From: Bradyrhizobium sp. OK095
Lineage (GTDB): Bacteria; Pseudomonadota; Alphaproteobacteria; Rhizobiales; Xanthobacteraceae
Length of the DNA: 64,000 nt
NCBI RefSeq assembly: GCF_900109945.1
Contig: NZ_FOBX01000001.1
Location: 1-64,000 of the forward strand
Direction: 5' to 3'
In this document: positions 44,086 through 56,150 of the stretch, in pieces
How positions within the stretch are numbered: position 1 is the stretch's first letter
Layout: the number at the start of each line of letters is the position of its first letter
Made by a program: the position numbers and the translations under genes
The notes under the pieces: generated by a model
What the model saw: only the letters and a program-made list of their open reading frames with translations
What the model was told of the DNA's origin: nothing
The model's database searches: none

Positions 44086-46872
44086 TCAGGCGCGCGCGCG
44101 CTGCCGGGCAGGCCTGATGGCACTCGCTGCGCGCGCCTCGATGATTCCGGCGGGAAAGTCGCGGAGAGCCTGCCCGAGCGGCAGTTCATTGCCCGCGAGG
44201 CCCGGTGCGGTGTATCCGGTGATGTCGATGATGGCGTCGAGAGCCTCGAGCGCAGGCCATTCCCGCCCCGCCTGCGTGAACGGTGCGAATTGGCGCCCGA
44301 CCACCACGATCGCCGCGGCGCGGCCGTGCCGGCGCGCGAAGGCGATGACGTGATCTGCGTGCGCGCCGCGCACCTCGAGCGGCTGGTAATCGCCTTGCGC
44401 AAAGACGTTGGCGAGCTCATTGCGCAGCTCGAGGAGGTGCCGCGTCCAGGCCAGCTTGATCCGGCCGTCCGGCCAGCTCTTGATCAAGGCGCGCCAATCC
44501 GGCGCTTCCAGTGACGCCAGGGCTGCGTGGCGAGCAGCAAAATCCACGGGGCGGCGGTTGTCGGGATCGACCAGCGAAAGGTCCCAGAATTCGGTGCCCT
44601 GGTAGAAGTCGGGGACGCCGGGCAGGGTGGCCTTCAGCGTAAGCTGGCTCAGCGCGTTCAGCGCGCCGAGCAGCGCGACGCGGCGCGCTAACGTCTGCAG
44701 CGCCTCCAAAAATTCGCCCGATAGCGCGGGATCGAGAATCTTCTCGATGAAGCCTTTGATGCCGCTCTCATAGGCGTCATGCGGATTGAGCCAGCTCGTT
44801 TCTTCCTTGCCCTCGCGCGCGGCCTTCAACGCATAGGCCTGGATGCGCTCGACGAATCCGGCATCGACCGGTCCCTGGAGCGGCAAGGCGCCGAGCAGGG
44901 TCTGGTAGAGCATGTATTCGAACGTCGCCGACGGCGCGCGCAGATTGCCGTTGAGCGCAAGGTGTGGCGCGTTCAGCACCTTCCAGCGCGACACCGCGCT
45001 GGTCCATTCGCCGGGAATCTCGCTCAACGCCGCGATCCGCGCCCGCGCGTCCTCGCCGCGCTTGGTGTCGTGGGTCGCGGTCGCCGTCATCCCCTGCGGC
45101 CATTCCTTGGCGCGGGCCCGCATGGCCTCGTGGAAGGCGGGAATGGTGAGGCCCGCGCTGGCGGGATCGCCACCGACTTCGTTGAGCGCGAGCAGCCGGT
45201 GAAACTGGTAGAACGCGGTGTCCTCGAGCGACTTCGCCATCATCGGCCCGGTGAATTGCTGAACCTTCAGCGCGAAGCGGCGAACCCGTGGGGTGCTGTG
45301 CGGTGGGCGGCCGGGTTTGAGCAGGTCCATGGTCAGCGCATCGCGCAGGAAGTCGAAAATGCCTTCGTCCGCGGCGAACCATTCTCCGCGCGCGCGCGCG
45401 ATGGTATCGTCGATCAGCTTGCGGTCGAGCGCGGTCGGGCCACTATGCGTGAGATAGGTGCGGTAGACCGGGAAATGCAGCACATAGAGTTCGAGCGCCT
45501 GCCGCAAACTGTCTGCGGAAAAATCGCGGGTCGAGTAGTGTCCGTTGGCGATGCGCGCGAGCAGCCGCGTCAGCACGGTGAATTCGCTGGTCAGCAGCGT
45601 CTCCAGCACGCGCCGCTTGGCGTCCTTGACGTAAGGCGCCAGCCGCGGCGGGCGGTTGCTGATCTGCCGCCAGGTCTCGTCCAGCGCCTCCAGCCCCTTG
45701 GCATCGACCAGCACCTGCGTGATGACGTTCATCCACTCATAGCCGGTGGTGCCCTGGACGCCGGCGAAGTGTGGCAGGCGCTCGTGCTCGCACAGGATCT
45801 TTTCGATCACCGTGTAGAACGGTTTGGTGTTGCCTTGCGCATCGCGCACCAGCCGGCGCAGCCGCTGGCAATATTGCGCAGGATCGCGCAGGCCGTCGAT
45901 GTGATCGAGGCGGATGCCCTGAAGCTTGCCGTCGGCAACGAGCTGCTTCACCAACCCATGCGTGGCGGCGAACGTGCCCGCGTCCTCGACGCGCAGGCCC
46001 GCGAGCCCATTGACGTCGAAGAAGCGGCGATAGTTGATGTCGCTGGACGCCAGCCGCCAGTGTCCGAGCTTGTAGTGCTGCCGCTCCAGCAGGTGATGCA
46101 GCGCCAGTGTCTGCGCCGGGCGGTCCTTGCCGGTGCGGTAGGCTGCGAGGCCGCGCGCGATGATATCCGCAGCGTCCGCAATCTGCTTTAGCTCCGCCTT
46201 GAAGCCGGGCGCTTCCTTGCGGTTGGGACGGCGTAATCCGGTGTAGCGTGCCGCGAGCGAGAGCAGGCGTTTGCCAGCCTCGGTCTCGGCGGCTTCCGCT
46301 TCCTTCACGATCATGCGCAGCAATTCGCCATAGCGTTCCGGCGCGATCGGCAGGCGATGCTCGAAATACCACGACGAAAAGCTGCCTTCGTCGGGATCGT
46401 AGCGCAGCTCGATGTCGCCGCGTTCGAGCGCCTCGCCATAGAACGAGCCGAGGATCGGCAGCAGCACGCCGCCGCGGGCGCGGTAGGCCAATTGATCCCA
46501 GTCGATATCGAAAGACACCGCGTGGGGCGAGGCCTGGCCCCATTCCAGCACGTCCAGCCACCAGGGATTGTCGGCAAAATGCACGCCGACATGGTTCGGC
46601 ACGAAATCGATGATGAGGCCGAGGTCGTGCTTGATCAGCGCTTCGCTCAGCCGCGTAAAACCGGCCTCGCCGCCGAGCTCGGGATTGAACTGGCTGTGAT
46701 CGACGGTGTCGTAGCCGTGGGTCGAGCCTTTGCGCGCCTTCATCACCGGCGAGGTGTAGAGATGCGTGATCCCGAGCGCCTTGAGATAAGGCACGACGGC
46801 AGCGGCCTTGTCGAAACCGAAATCCGCGGTGAGCTGGAGCCGGTAAGTCGCAAGAGGAATGGCAGGAGGCAT
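44086..46872 (-). CDS. treY: Maltooligosyl trehalose synthase TreY
   Basis: A 928-residue GH13 enzyme that converts the reducing end of a maltodextrin to a trehalose unit. It starts IPLATYRLQLTADFGFDKAA and has IIDFVPNHVG, the nucleophile region GIRLDHIDGLRDP, the acid region VIEKILCEHERLP, and TATHDTKRGEDARARI. The length is typical of TreY, which has large inserts. It is the last gene of the six-gene leftward operon, 1 base after the treZ stop (TAG-C-ATG). All catalytic segments look intact. Confidence 0.95.
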   Translation of the reverse strand: MPPAIPLATYRLQLTADFGFDKAAAVVPYLKALGITHLYTSPVMKARKGSTHGYDTVDHSQFNPELGGEAGFTRLSEALIKHDLGLIIDFVPNHVGVHFADNPWWLDVLEWGQASPHAVSFDIDWDQLAYRARGGVLLPILGSFYGEALERGDIELRYDPDEGSFSSWYFEHRLPIAPERYGELLRMIVKEAEAAETEAGKRLLSLAARYTGLRRPNRKEAPGFKAELKQIADAADIIARGLAAYRTGKDRPAQTLALHHLLERQHYKLGHWRLASSDINYRRFFDVNGLAGLRVEDAGTFAATHGLVKQLVADGKLQGIRLDHIDGLRDPAQYCQRLRRLVRDAQGNTKPFYTVIEKILCEHERLPHFAGVQGTTGYEWMNVITQVLVDAKGLEALDETWRQISNRPPRLAPYVKDAKRRVLETLLTSEFTVLTRLLARIANGHYSTRDFSADSLRQALELYVLHFPVYRTYLTHSGPTALDRKLIDDTIARARGEWFAADEGIFDFLRDALTMDLLKPGRPPHSTPRVRRFALKVQQFTGPMMAKSLEDTAFYQFHRLLALNEVGGDPASAGLTIPAFHEAMRARAKEWPQGMTATATHDTKRGEDARARIAALSEIPGEWTSAVSRWKVLNAPHLALNGNLRAPSATFEYMLYQTLLGALPLQGPVDAGFVERIQAYALKAAREGKEETSWLNPHDAYESGIKGFIEKILDPALSGEFLEALQTLARRVALLGALNALSQLTLKATLPGVPDFYQGTEFWDLSLVDPDNRRPVDFAARHAALASLEAPDWRALIKSWPDGRIKLAWTRHLLELRNELANVFAQGDYQPLEVRGAHADHVIAFARRHGRAAAIVVVGRQFAPFTQAGREWPALEALDAIIDITGYTAPGLAGNELPLGQALRDFPAGIIEARAASAIRPARQRARA

Positions 46873-46873
46873 G

Positions 46874-48628
46874 CTAACCTCCGAGATGCCAGATTACCGA
46901 CCACGGCGGAAGCCGATCGCCGGTCATGCCGCCCCAGATCGGCGCGCCCGGAGCCTTGCCGGAATAAGTGATGTCCTTGTCAGACAAATTAGCGGTCAGG
47001 CTCAGCGTCGTGCCGTCGCCCATGCGCCAATGCGCCGTCAGCAAGCCATTATCGGCCGCAGCCGCATCGCCGAAGCTCGCACCGTTCAGCCGCGGCGCGA
47101 TCTCTTTGCGGCGGAGCGCGAGCAACTCGCGCACCAGCGCGAGCCGCGCCTCCTGCTCCGGCTTGCGGCCAGTCCAGTCGAGCACAGCCGATTGCATCGT
47201 TGCGGGATCGAGCGGATCCGGCACCTCGTCGCCATATTTCTCGTAGGCCCAGGCATATTCCTGCTTGCGCCCCTTGCGCACGGCGTCGGCAAGTCCCCCC
47301 TGGAAATCGCAGAAAAACGGGAAGGGTGCTGTCGAACCCCATTCCTCGCCCTGAAACAGCATCGGCACCATCGGCGCGAGCAACGTCACCGCAAGCGCGG
47401 CTTCGATCTGCTGCGGTGATGCCAGGCTTTCGAGTCGGTCGCCGAGCGGCCGGTTGCCGATCTGGTCGTGGTTTTGCAGGAAGTTGACGAAGGTCGCCGG
47501 CGGCAGCTCGCCGCTCGCTTCACCACGTGGCTTCTTGCCCCAGAATTCCGAGATTTCACCCTGGTAGACGAAACCCGAGGCGAACGCGCGCGCAAGATCC
47601 ATGCGCGGCGTCTGGTAATCCGCGTAATAGCCGCCGAGCTCTCCGGTCAGCATTACATGCCAGGCGTGGTGATAATCGTCGTTCCACTGCGCGCGATATT
47701 TGCCGTTCGGCGGCTCCTGCGCGGCATCCAGCATGCTGGCGCGGTTGTCGCCGTTCTCCAGCACGAGATGGATATGTTGTCCCGTTGCCTTGGCAAGCTC
47801 GCCGACGGCGACGCTGAGATCGTGCAGCATCGATTGCTCGCCGGGAAGTGCCAGGATGTGGTTGGCGGCATCCAGCCGTAGGCCGTCGAAGCGATAATCT
47901 GTCAACCAGGACAGCGCGTTCTCGACCGCGAAGGCGCGGACCTGCGGCACGCGATAGTCGATCGCGCTGCCCCAGGGCGTGTGCGCGTCGGTGAAGAAGG
48001 TTGGCGCATAGCGGCCGAGATAATTTCCTTCGGGACCAAAGTGATTGTAGACGACGTCGAGAAACACCATCAGCCCGCGCAGATGCGCTTCGTCGATCAG
48101 CGTCTTCAGATCTTCGGGACGGCCATAGGCATTGTCGGGCGCGTACCACAGCACGCCGTCATAGCCCCAGCCGCGGCGGCCGGCGAAATCGGCCAGCGGC
48201 ATCAATTCCAGCGCGGTGATGCCGCTTGCTGCGAGATGATCGAGCTTGTCGATCATGGCGCGGTAGGTGCCATCACGCGTGAAGGTGCCGACATGGGTTT
48301 CGATCAGCACCGTCTCTTCCCAGGGGCGCCCACGCCAATCTTGCGCGCGCCACGCGAAGGAATCATGATCGATCACCTCGCTCGGGCCGAACACGTCCTT
48401 GGGCTGGAAAGCAGAGGCGGGATCGGGCACGTCGATCTCGTCATCGATCCTGAATTTGTAACCGCTGCCGATATTCAGGCCGGCAATCTCGGCGACATAC
48501 CAGCCATCCTGCCGGCGCTGCATCGTGTGCCTTCGCTCGAGCAGCAGATCGACGCGTCGCGCAGCGGGCGCCCACAGCCGGAACGATACGCCGTCTTTCG
48601 TCGGCCGCGCCCCGAATGACGGCCTCAT
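46874..48628 (-). CDS. treZ: Maltooligosyl trehalose trehalohydrolase TreZ
   Basis: A 584-residue GH13 enzyme that releases trehalose from the TreY product. An N-terminal beta-sandwich domain (GVSFRLWAPAARRVDLLLE) precedes the barrel, with FLDVVYNHFGPEGN, the nucleophile in FDGLRLDAANHI, the acid in LVLENGDN, and NFLQNHDQIGNRP. It overlaps the glgX/treX start-stop by 4 bases (ATGA) and is followed by treY. The pair TreY-TreZ makes trehalose from glycogen-like glucan. Confidence 0.95.
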   Translation of the reverse strand: MRPSFGARPTKDGVSFRLWAPAARRVDLLLERRHTMQRRQDGWYVAEIAGLNIGSGYKFRIDDEIDVPDPASAFQPKDVFGPSEVIDHDSFAWRAQDWRGRPWEETVLIETHVGTFTRDGTYRAMIDKLDHLAASGITALELMPLADFAGRRGWGYDGVLWYAPDNAYGRPEDLKTLIDEAHLRGLMVFLDVVYNHFGPEGNYLGRYAPTFFTDAHTPWGSAIDYRVPQVRAFAVENALSWLTDYRFDGLRLDAANHILALPGEQSMLHDLSVAVGELAKATGQHIHLVLENGDNRASMLDAAQEPPNGKYRAQWNDDYHHAWHVMLTGELGGYYADYQTPRMDLARAFASGFVYQGEISEFWGKKPRGEASGELPPATFVNFLQNHDQIGNRPLGDRLESLASPQQIEAALAVTLLAPMVPMLFQGEEWGSTAPFPFFCDFQGGLADAVRKGRKQEYAWAYEKYGDEVPDPLDPATMQSAVLDWTGRKPEQEARLALVRELLALRRKEIAPRLNGASFGDAAAADNGLLTAHWRMGDGTTLSLTANLSDKDITYSGKAPGAPIWGGMTGDRLPPWSVIWHLGG

Positions 48629-50703
48629 AGCGCCCCCGCGAAAGCGAGCACGGAGCGCGGCGGCGCCTTGCTGTCGCTTCCGGGCAGAAAATCAACACTG
48701 TTCAGCTTGGCATCCGTCGTGTTCAGGATCTGTTGCCAGCTCTTGTATTCGGGCATTTTGGGCAATCTGAATGCAATCTCTTCGGGGGCGGCGTTCAGTA
48801 CGATAAAGATCGCGGCGCTCCCCGGTTCCATCGGCCCCATCACATAGGAGAGGAACCGCCCTTCCGGAAATTTCCAGTCGTTCTCCGTCATCTCGTCGCC
48901 CGCGGGCGTCAGCCACAGTGCGCCGTAGGAGAGACCGTCCTTGGGCCGGCCGTCGAGCCAGCGGTGGCTGCGAAGCTGCGAGAAGCGGCGGCGAATGTCG
49001 GCGAGATCGGCGACGAAATCGACCATGTCGTCGCCGTCCTTGCCGAGATTGTCCCAGCCGACCCAGCCGACCTCGTTGTCCTGGCAATAGGCATTGTTGT
49101 TGCCGGATTGCGAATTGCCGACCTCGTCGCCGGCAAGCATCAGCGGAACGCCCTGCGCCAGCATCAGGCAGGCCAGCACGTTCTTGCGAAGCTGCCGCCG
49201 CAGGGCGATGATCCCGGGATCGTCGGTCGGGCCCTCGACACCGCAATTGTTGCTGTGGTTGTCGCTGGAGCCGTCGCGATTGTCCTCGCCGTTGGCCTCG
49301 TTGTGCTTCTCGTTATAGCTGAAGAGATCGGCCAGCGTGAAACCGTCGTGCACCGTGATGTGGTTGATGCTGGCGCGCGGCCGTCGTCCGTCATGGTTGA
49401 ACAGGTCGGAGGACGCGGTCATGCGGCTGGAGACATCGCCGATCAGACTGCCTTCGCCGCTCCAGTAGCGCCGCATGGCGCTGCGATAGCGGTCGTTCCA
49501 CTCCGACCATTGCGAGGGGAATGCGCCGACCTGGTAGCCGCCGAGACCGAGATCCCAAGGTTCTGCGACGAGCTTCACAGTCGCCAGCACCGGGTCCTGC
49601 CGGATCGCGGTCAGGAACGAAATGCCGCGATCATAGCCGTTGGCTCCGCGCGCGAGCGTGGTGGCGAGATCGAAGCGGAAGCCGTCGACATGGCAGACCT
49701 CGACCCAGTAGCGCAGCGAATCCATCACCATCTGGAGCACGCGCGGATGGGTGAGGTTCACCGACGAGCCGCAGCCGGTGAAGTCGTCGTAATAGCGCGG
49801 GTTCTCGCGGTTCAGCCAGTAATAGGAGGCGTTGTCGATGCCGCGATAGCATAGCGTCGGACCAAGATGGTTGCCCTCCGCGGTGTGGTTGTAGACGACG
49901 TCGAGCATCACCTCGATGCCGGCATCGTGCAGCCGTGCCACCGTGGTGCGAAAGGAATCGAGCGCATTGTCCTGGGCGTAGCGCGCCTCCGGCGCGAAAA
50001 AGGACAGCGTGTTGTAGCCCCAGTAATTGGCGAGCTTCTTCTCGACCAGAACCCGGTCGTCGACGAAGGCGTGGATCGGCAGCAGCTCCACCGTGGTGAC
50101 GCCGAGCTTCTTCAGGTGCTCGATCATCGCCGGCGACGACAGCCCGCCATAGGTGCCGCGCAGATTCGGCGGCACGTCGTCGCGCTTTTGCGTCAGGCCC
50201 TTGACGTGAGCCTCGTAGATGATGGTGTCTTCCCAAGGAATATTGGGGCGGATCTCGCGCCGGCCCCAATTAAAAGTCTCGTCGACGACGACGCCCTTCG
50301 GCATGCCGCGCGCGTTGTCGCGCCGGTCGAACGAGAGATCCTCGCGCGGTGAGCCGGTGCGGTAGGCGAAATGCGCGTCGCTCCAGACCAGCCGCCCTGA
50401 GAGCCGCTTGGCATAGGGGTCGAGCAGCAGCTTGTTGGCATTGAAGCGGTGGCCGTGCTCGGGCTCGTAGGGGCCGTGCACGCGATAGCCGTAGAGCTGG
50501 CCCGGCGAGACGTCGTTGAGATAGCCGTGCCAGACGTCCTCGGTACGCTCCGGCAATTCGATACGTTCGAGCTCGCGTCGCCCCTGCGGGTCGAACAGGC
50601 AGAGCTCGACCTTTTGCGCATTAGCCGAGAACAGCGCGAAATTGGTGCCGCGTCCGTCCCAGCTTGCGCCGAGGCGTGCGGGCGATCCAGCAGTCAGGCG
50701 CAT
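48625..50703 (-). CDS. glgX: Glycogen debranching enzyme GlgX/TreX
   Basis: A 692-residue isoamylase-type GH13 enzyme that cleaves alpha-1,6 branches of glycogen. Motifs: LDVVYNHTAEGN, GFRFDLATTLARG (nucleophile), KLVAEPWDLGLGGYQVG (acid), and the isoamylase-specific INHITVHDGFTLADLFSYNEKHNEANGE. It supplies linear maltodextrins to TreY and is often called TreX when next to treYZ. It lies 3 bases after glgB and overlaps treZ. All catalytic residues are visible. Confidence 0.94.
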   Translation of the reverse strand: MRLTAGSPARLGASWDGRGTNFALFSANAQKVELCLFDPQGRRELERIELPERTEDVWHGYLNDVSPGQLYGYRVHGPYEPEHGHRFNANKLLLDPYAKRLSGRLVWSDAHFAYRTGSPREDLSFDRRDNARGMPKGVVVDETFNWGRREIRPNIPWEDTIIYEAHVKGLTQKRDDVPPNLRGTYGGLSSPAMIEHLKKLGVTTVELLPIHAFVDDRVLVEKKLANYWGYNTLSFFAPEARYAQDNALDSFRTTVARLHDAGIEVMLDVVYNHTAEGNHLGPTLCYRGIDNASYYWLNRENPRYYDDFTGCGSSVNLTHPRVLQMVMDSLRYWVEVCHVDGFRFDLATTLARGANGYDRGISFLTAIRQDPVLATVKLVAEPWDLGLGGYQVGAFPSQWSEWNDRYRSAMRRYWSGEGSLIGDVSSRMTASSDLFNHDGRRPRASINHITVHDGFTLADLFSYNEKHNEANGEDNRDGSSDNHSNNCGVEGPTDDPGIIALRRQLRKNVLACLMLAQGVPLMLAGDEVGNSQSGNNNAYCQDNEVGWVGWDNLGKDGDDMVDFVADLADIRRRFSQLRSHRWLDGRPKDGLSYGALWLTPAGDEMTENDWKFPEGRFLSYVMGPMEPGSAAIFIVLNAAPEEIAFRLPKMPEYKSWQQILNTTDAKLNSVDFLPGSDSKAPPRSVLAFAGAL

Positions 50704-50706
50704 ATG

Positions 50707-52846
<2,140 letters not shown>

Positions 52847-52872
<26 letters not shown>

Positions 52873-55800
52873 TGGACAGGATGCGAAGCAGGCTGGTCAG
52901 CGGCGCATGGAGCCCCTCCGGCCGGTGGAGCAGTTCGTACTCTACTTCGTCGAACGCTTGATCAAGCAGGAAAAACCTTAACATGCCGTCCGCGGCCTGC
53001 CGGTCTTGCGGCCACAGAAGCCGATCGGTCATGGCCTCGCGATAGGCGGACAGGAACGTCGCGGTGGCGCGTTCGCGCCATTTCCCGAGCGCGGCGGTGA
53101 GCCGGCCCTGCTCTAGAGTCCCACCCGAGAGCGCCCGGTTAAGCGCCGCGTTAACCGAAAGATCAATCGAGCGGATCAGGCCGGCGACGTCACGCGCGGC
53201 AGGCAGCTTGCGCCGCTTATCGGCCAGCGGCAGGCGCGGATCGCCGTCGAAATCGATGATGAAGATGTCGTCCTTCACGATCAGAGTTTGCCCGAGGCGG
53301 AAGTCGCCATGATGACGGATGTTCAACCCAGCGATGCCGGATGGCAAGAGCGCATTCAGATGGTCCGACAGGGTCGCGCGGACCGCGGCCAGTTGGTCGA
53401 TCAGGGCACGATCGCCCTCGCGCAGGCCGTCGCTTCTGTCGGCGAGCCGTTCGAAAACCCGCTCGGCCCGTGCCTTGAGGTCGGATACCCAGCGCCTGGT
53501 GTGTGCGGAGCCGATCGGCTCCGGCGCGAGATTTTCGGCCTTTGCGGCAGCGAGCGCCACATGCAGTTCGGCGAGGCGCCGGCCGATCTGCGCCATGAAG
53601 TGCAGATAGGGTGCCTGCTCCTGCGTCTCGCGGCGCGCTTCGTCCACCAGCGCCAGCCGCTGCTCGTCGATATAGCGGTCGAGATAGCCGTTGGTGACGG
53701 CCCAGCCGTCGCCCTGATTCTCGACATAGGCGTGCAATACGCCGAGCGCGCTGTGGCTATCGCCCTCAACCAGCTCGACGCTGCCAAGCAGCGCCGGAGC
53801 GTTTGCAAAGCGCGCGATCTCGGTGAGGTAGCAGCCGATCTCGATCTCGGGATTGATGCCGCTTTCGAGATGGCGATAGATTTTTGCGACATACTGGTTG
53901 TCGACCAGCGCCGTGCTGTTCGACTGCTCGATCGCGCGGATGCGTCCGGGCTCCTTGATGGTGTAGTCGGCGAACCGGCTGGTCGCTTTGAATTCCAGCC
54001 GCAGATTGTTCTCGTCCACCACCAGGTTCTGCGAAAGACCACGCAGGAACAGCCCGATGAAGATCTGCTCGGTCGCGACGTCGAGCAGCGTGCCCTCGCG
54101 CGCGCCCTGGCGCACGGCGGCGAGGGCTTTCGGGTTGAAGCGTTCGCGGTCGAAGCGCACCCATTCGATTTGCATGGGCAGCACGTAGCGCGTAGTCACA
54201 TCGTCCTGTGTGGTCTCGAAAAACGCGATCCAGGGTCTGTTGTCGCCGATGTCGCTGAAGGGCACCGCCGAGGTCAGGGTGGCCTTGATGTGCTTGGGAT
54301 TGTGCTCGGGGTACCAGCGTGTCCGCGACAGGAAGCCCGGCAGCACGTCGCGCTCGAACATGCCGCGCTCCCGCGCAAGCGATACCCAGTTCGAATTGAC
54401 CGGTACGACCAGCGTCTCGAATTCCGGCACCGCGCGCGGCGTCACCGGCTCGGACTTGTCGCGCTCGGTGAGCTGGAACCAGTAGAAGCCGTAGGGCCCG
54501 AGCGTGATCATGTAGGGCAGTTCGCCGATCGCAGGGAAACGCGTGCGGCCGAGCATTTCCTGCGGAATGCGGTCCGTCCACGGCGAGAGATCGAGCTCGG
54601 TCGCCTGTGCGGCGCGCGAGAGGTTGGCGACGCAGAGGATCACCTCATCGCGATACTGCCGGACATAGGCCAGCACCGCGCGATTGGACGGTCGGATGAA
54701 GGTCATGGTGCCGCGGCCGAAGGCCAGCGTCGACTTGCGTACCGAGATCAGCCGCTTGGTCGCGTTGAGCTGCGACGACAGGCTGCGCGACTGCGCCTCG
54801 ACGTTCACCGAATCATAGCCATAGACGGGGTCCATGATCGGCGGCGCGTAGAGGCGGGCGGGATCAGCGCGGGAGAAGCCGCCATTGCGGTCGGGGCTCC
54901 ACTGCATTGGCGTGCGCACGCCGTTGCGATCGCCGAGATAGATGTTGTCGCCCATGCCGATCTCGTCGCCGTAATAGATGATCGGCGTACCGGGGAAGGA
55001 CAGCAACAGCGAGTTCATCAGCTCGATCTTGCGGCGGTCATTGTCCATCAGCGGCGCGAGGCGCCGGCGGATGCCGACATTGATGCGGGCGCGCGGGTCG
55101 TTGGCGTAAGTGGTCCAGAGATAGTCGCGCTCGACGTCGGTGACCATTTCCAGCGTCAGCTCGTCATGGTTGCGCAGGAACAGCGCCCATTGGCAGCTCG
55201 CGGGAATGTCCGGCGTCTGGCGCAAAATGTCGGTGATCGGGAAGCGGTCTTCCTGCGCAATCGCCATGTAGATGCGCGGCATCAGCGGGAAGTGATAGGC
55301 CATGTGGCATTCGTCGCCACGGCCGAAATATTCCTGCACGTCCTCCGGCCATTGATTGGCCTCGGCCAGCAGCAGCTTGCCCTTGGAGTAGGAGTCCAGC
55401 TCCTGGCGCAGGCGCTTGATGATGGCATGTGTCTCGGGGAGGTTCTCGTTATTGGTACCGTCGCGTTCGCAGAGATAAGGAATGGCGTCGAGGCGGAATC
55501 CGTCGACGCCGGCATCGAGCCAGCGCTTCATCACCTGGATGAGCGCGCTGACGACGCGCGGATTGTCGAAATTGAGATCGGGCTGGTGCGAGAAGAAGCG
55601 ATGCCAGTAGAAGGCGCCGGCCTCGGGATCCCAGGTCCAGTTGGATTTCTCGGTGTCGGTGAAGATGATCCGCGTGCCCTGGTATTTCTGGTCGTTGTCG
55701 CTCCAGACATACCAGTCGCGGGCGCTCGAGCCCGCCGGGCTGCGGCGGGCGCGCTTGAACCAGTCGTGCTGGTCCGAGGTGTGGTTGACGACGAGCTCGG

Positions 55801-56140
55801 TGATGACGCGCAGGCCGCGCTTCTGCGCTTCCTGGATGAAACGCTTGAAATCCTTCATCGTCCCGAAATCGGGATTGATCGAACCGTAGTCGGCGATGTC
55901 GTAGCCGTCGTCGCGGCCGGGCGAAGGATAGAACGGCAGCAGCCACAGCGCGGTGACGCCGAGCTCCTGGAGATAGGGCAGCTTCTCGGTCAGCCCGGCG
56001 AAGTCGCCGATGCCGTCATTGTTGCTGTCGGCAAACGCCTTGACGTGAAGTTGATAGATAATGGCGTCCTTGTACCAGAGCTCGTCCACGGTCTCTGCAG
56101 CCTCGGCCTTCTTGGTGTCGACGGAAGACAATACATTCAT
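52847..56140 (-). CDS. treS: Trehalose synthase fused to maltokinase (TreS-Mak)
   Basis: A 1,097-residue fusion. The first about 560 residues are GH13 TreS, interconverting maltose and trehalose: [11 protein letters not shown] with nucleophile Asp218, [12 protein letters not shown] with Glu260, and [12 protein letters not shown] with Asp326. The remainder is a maltokinase domain that makes maltose-1-phosphate from maltose and ATP; its C-terminal lobe has [31 protein letters not shown], the kinase-like catalytic and metal-binding segment. It is second in the operon, 10 bases after the glgE-like stop, and makes the substrate GlgE would use. Confidence 0.95.
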
Positions 56141-56150
56141 GGCGTGATCC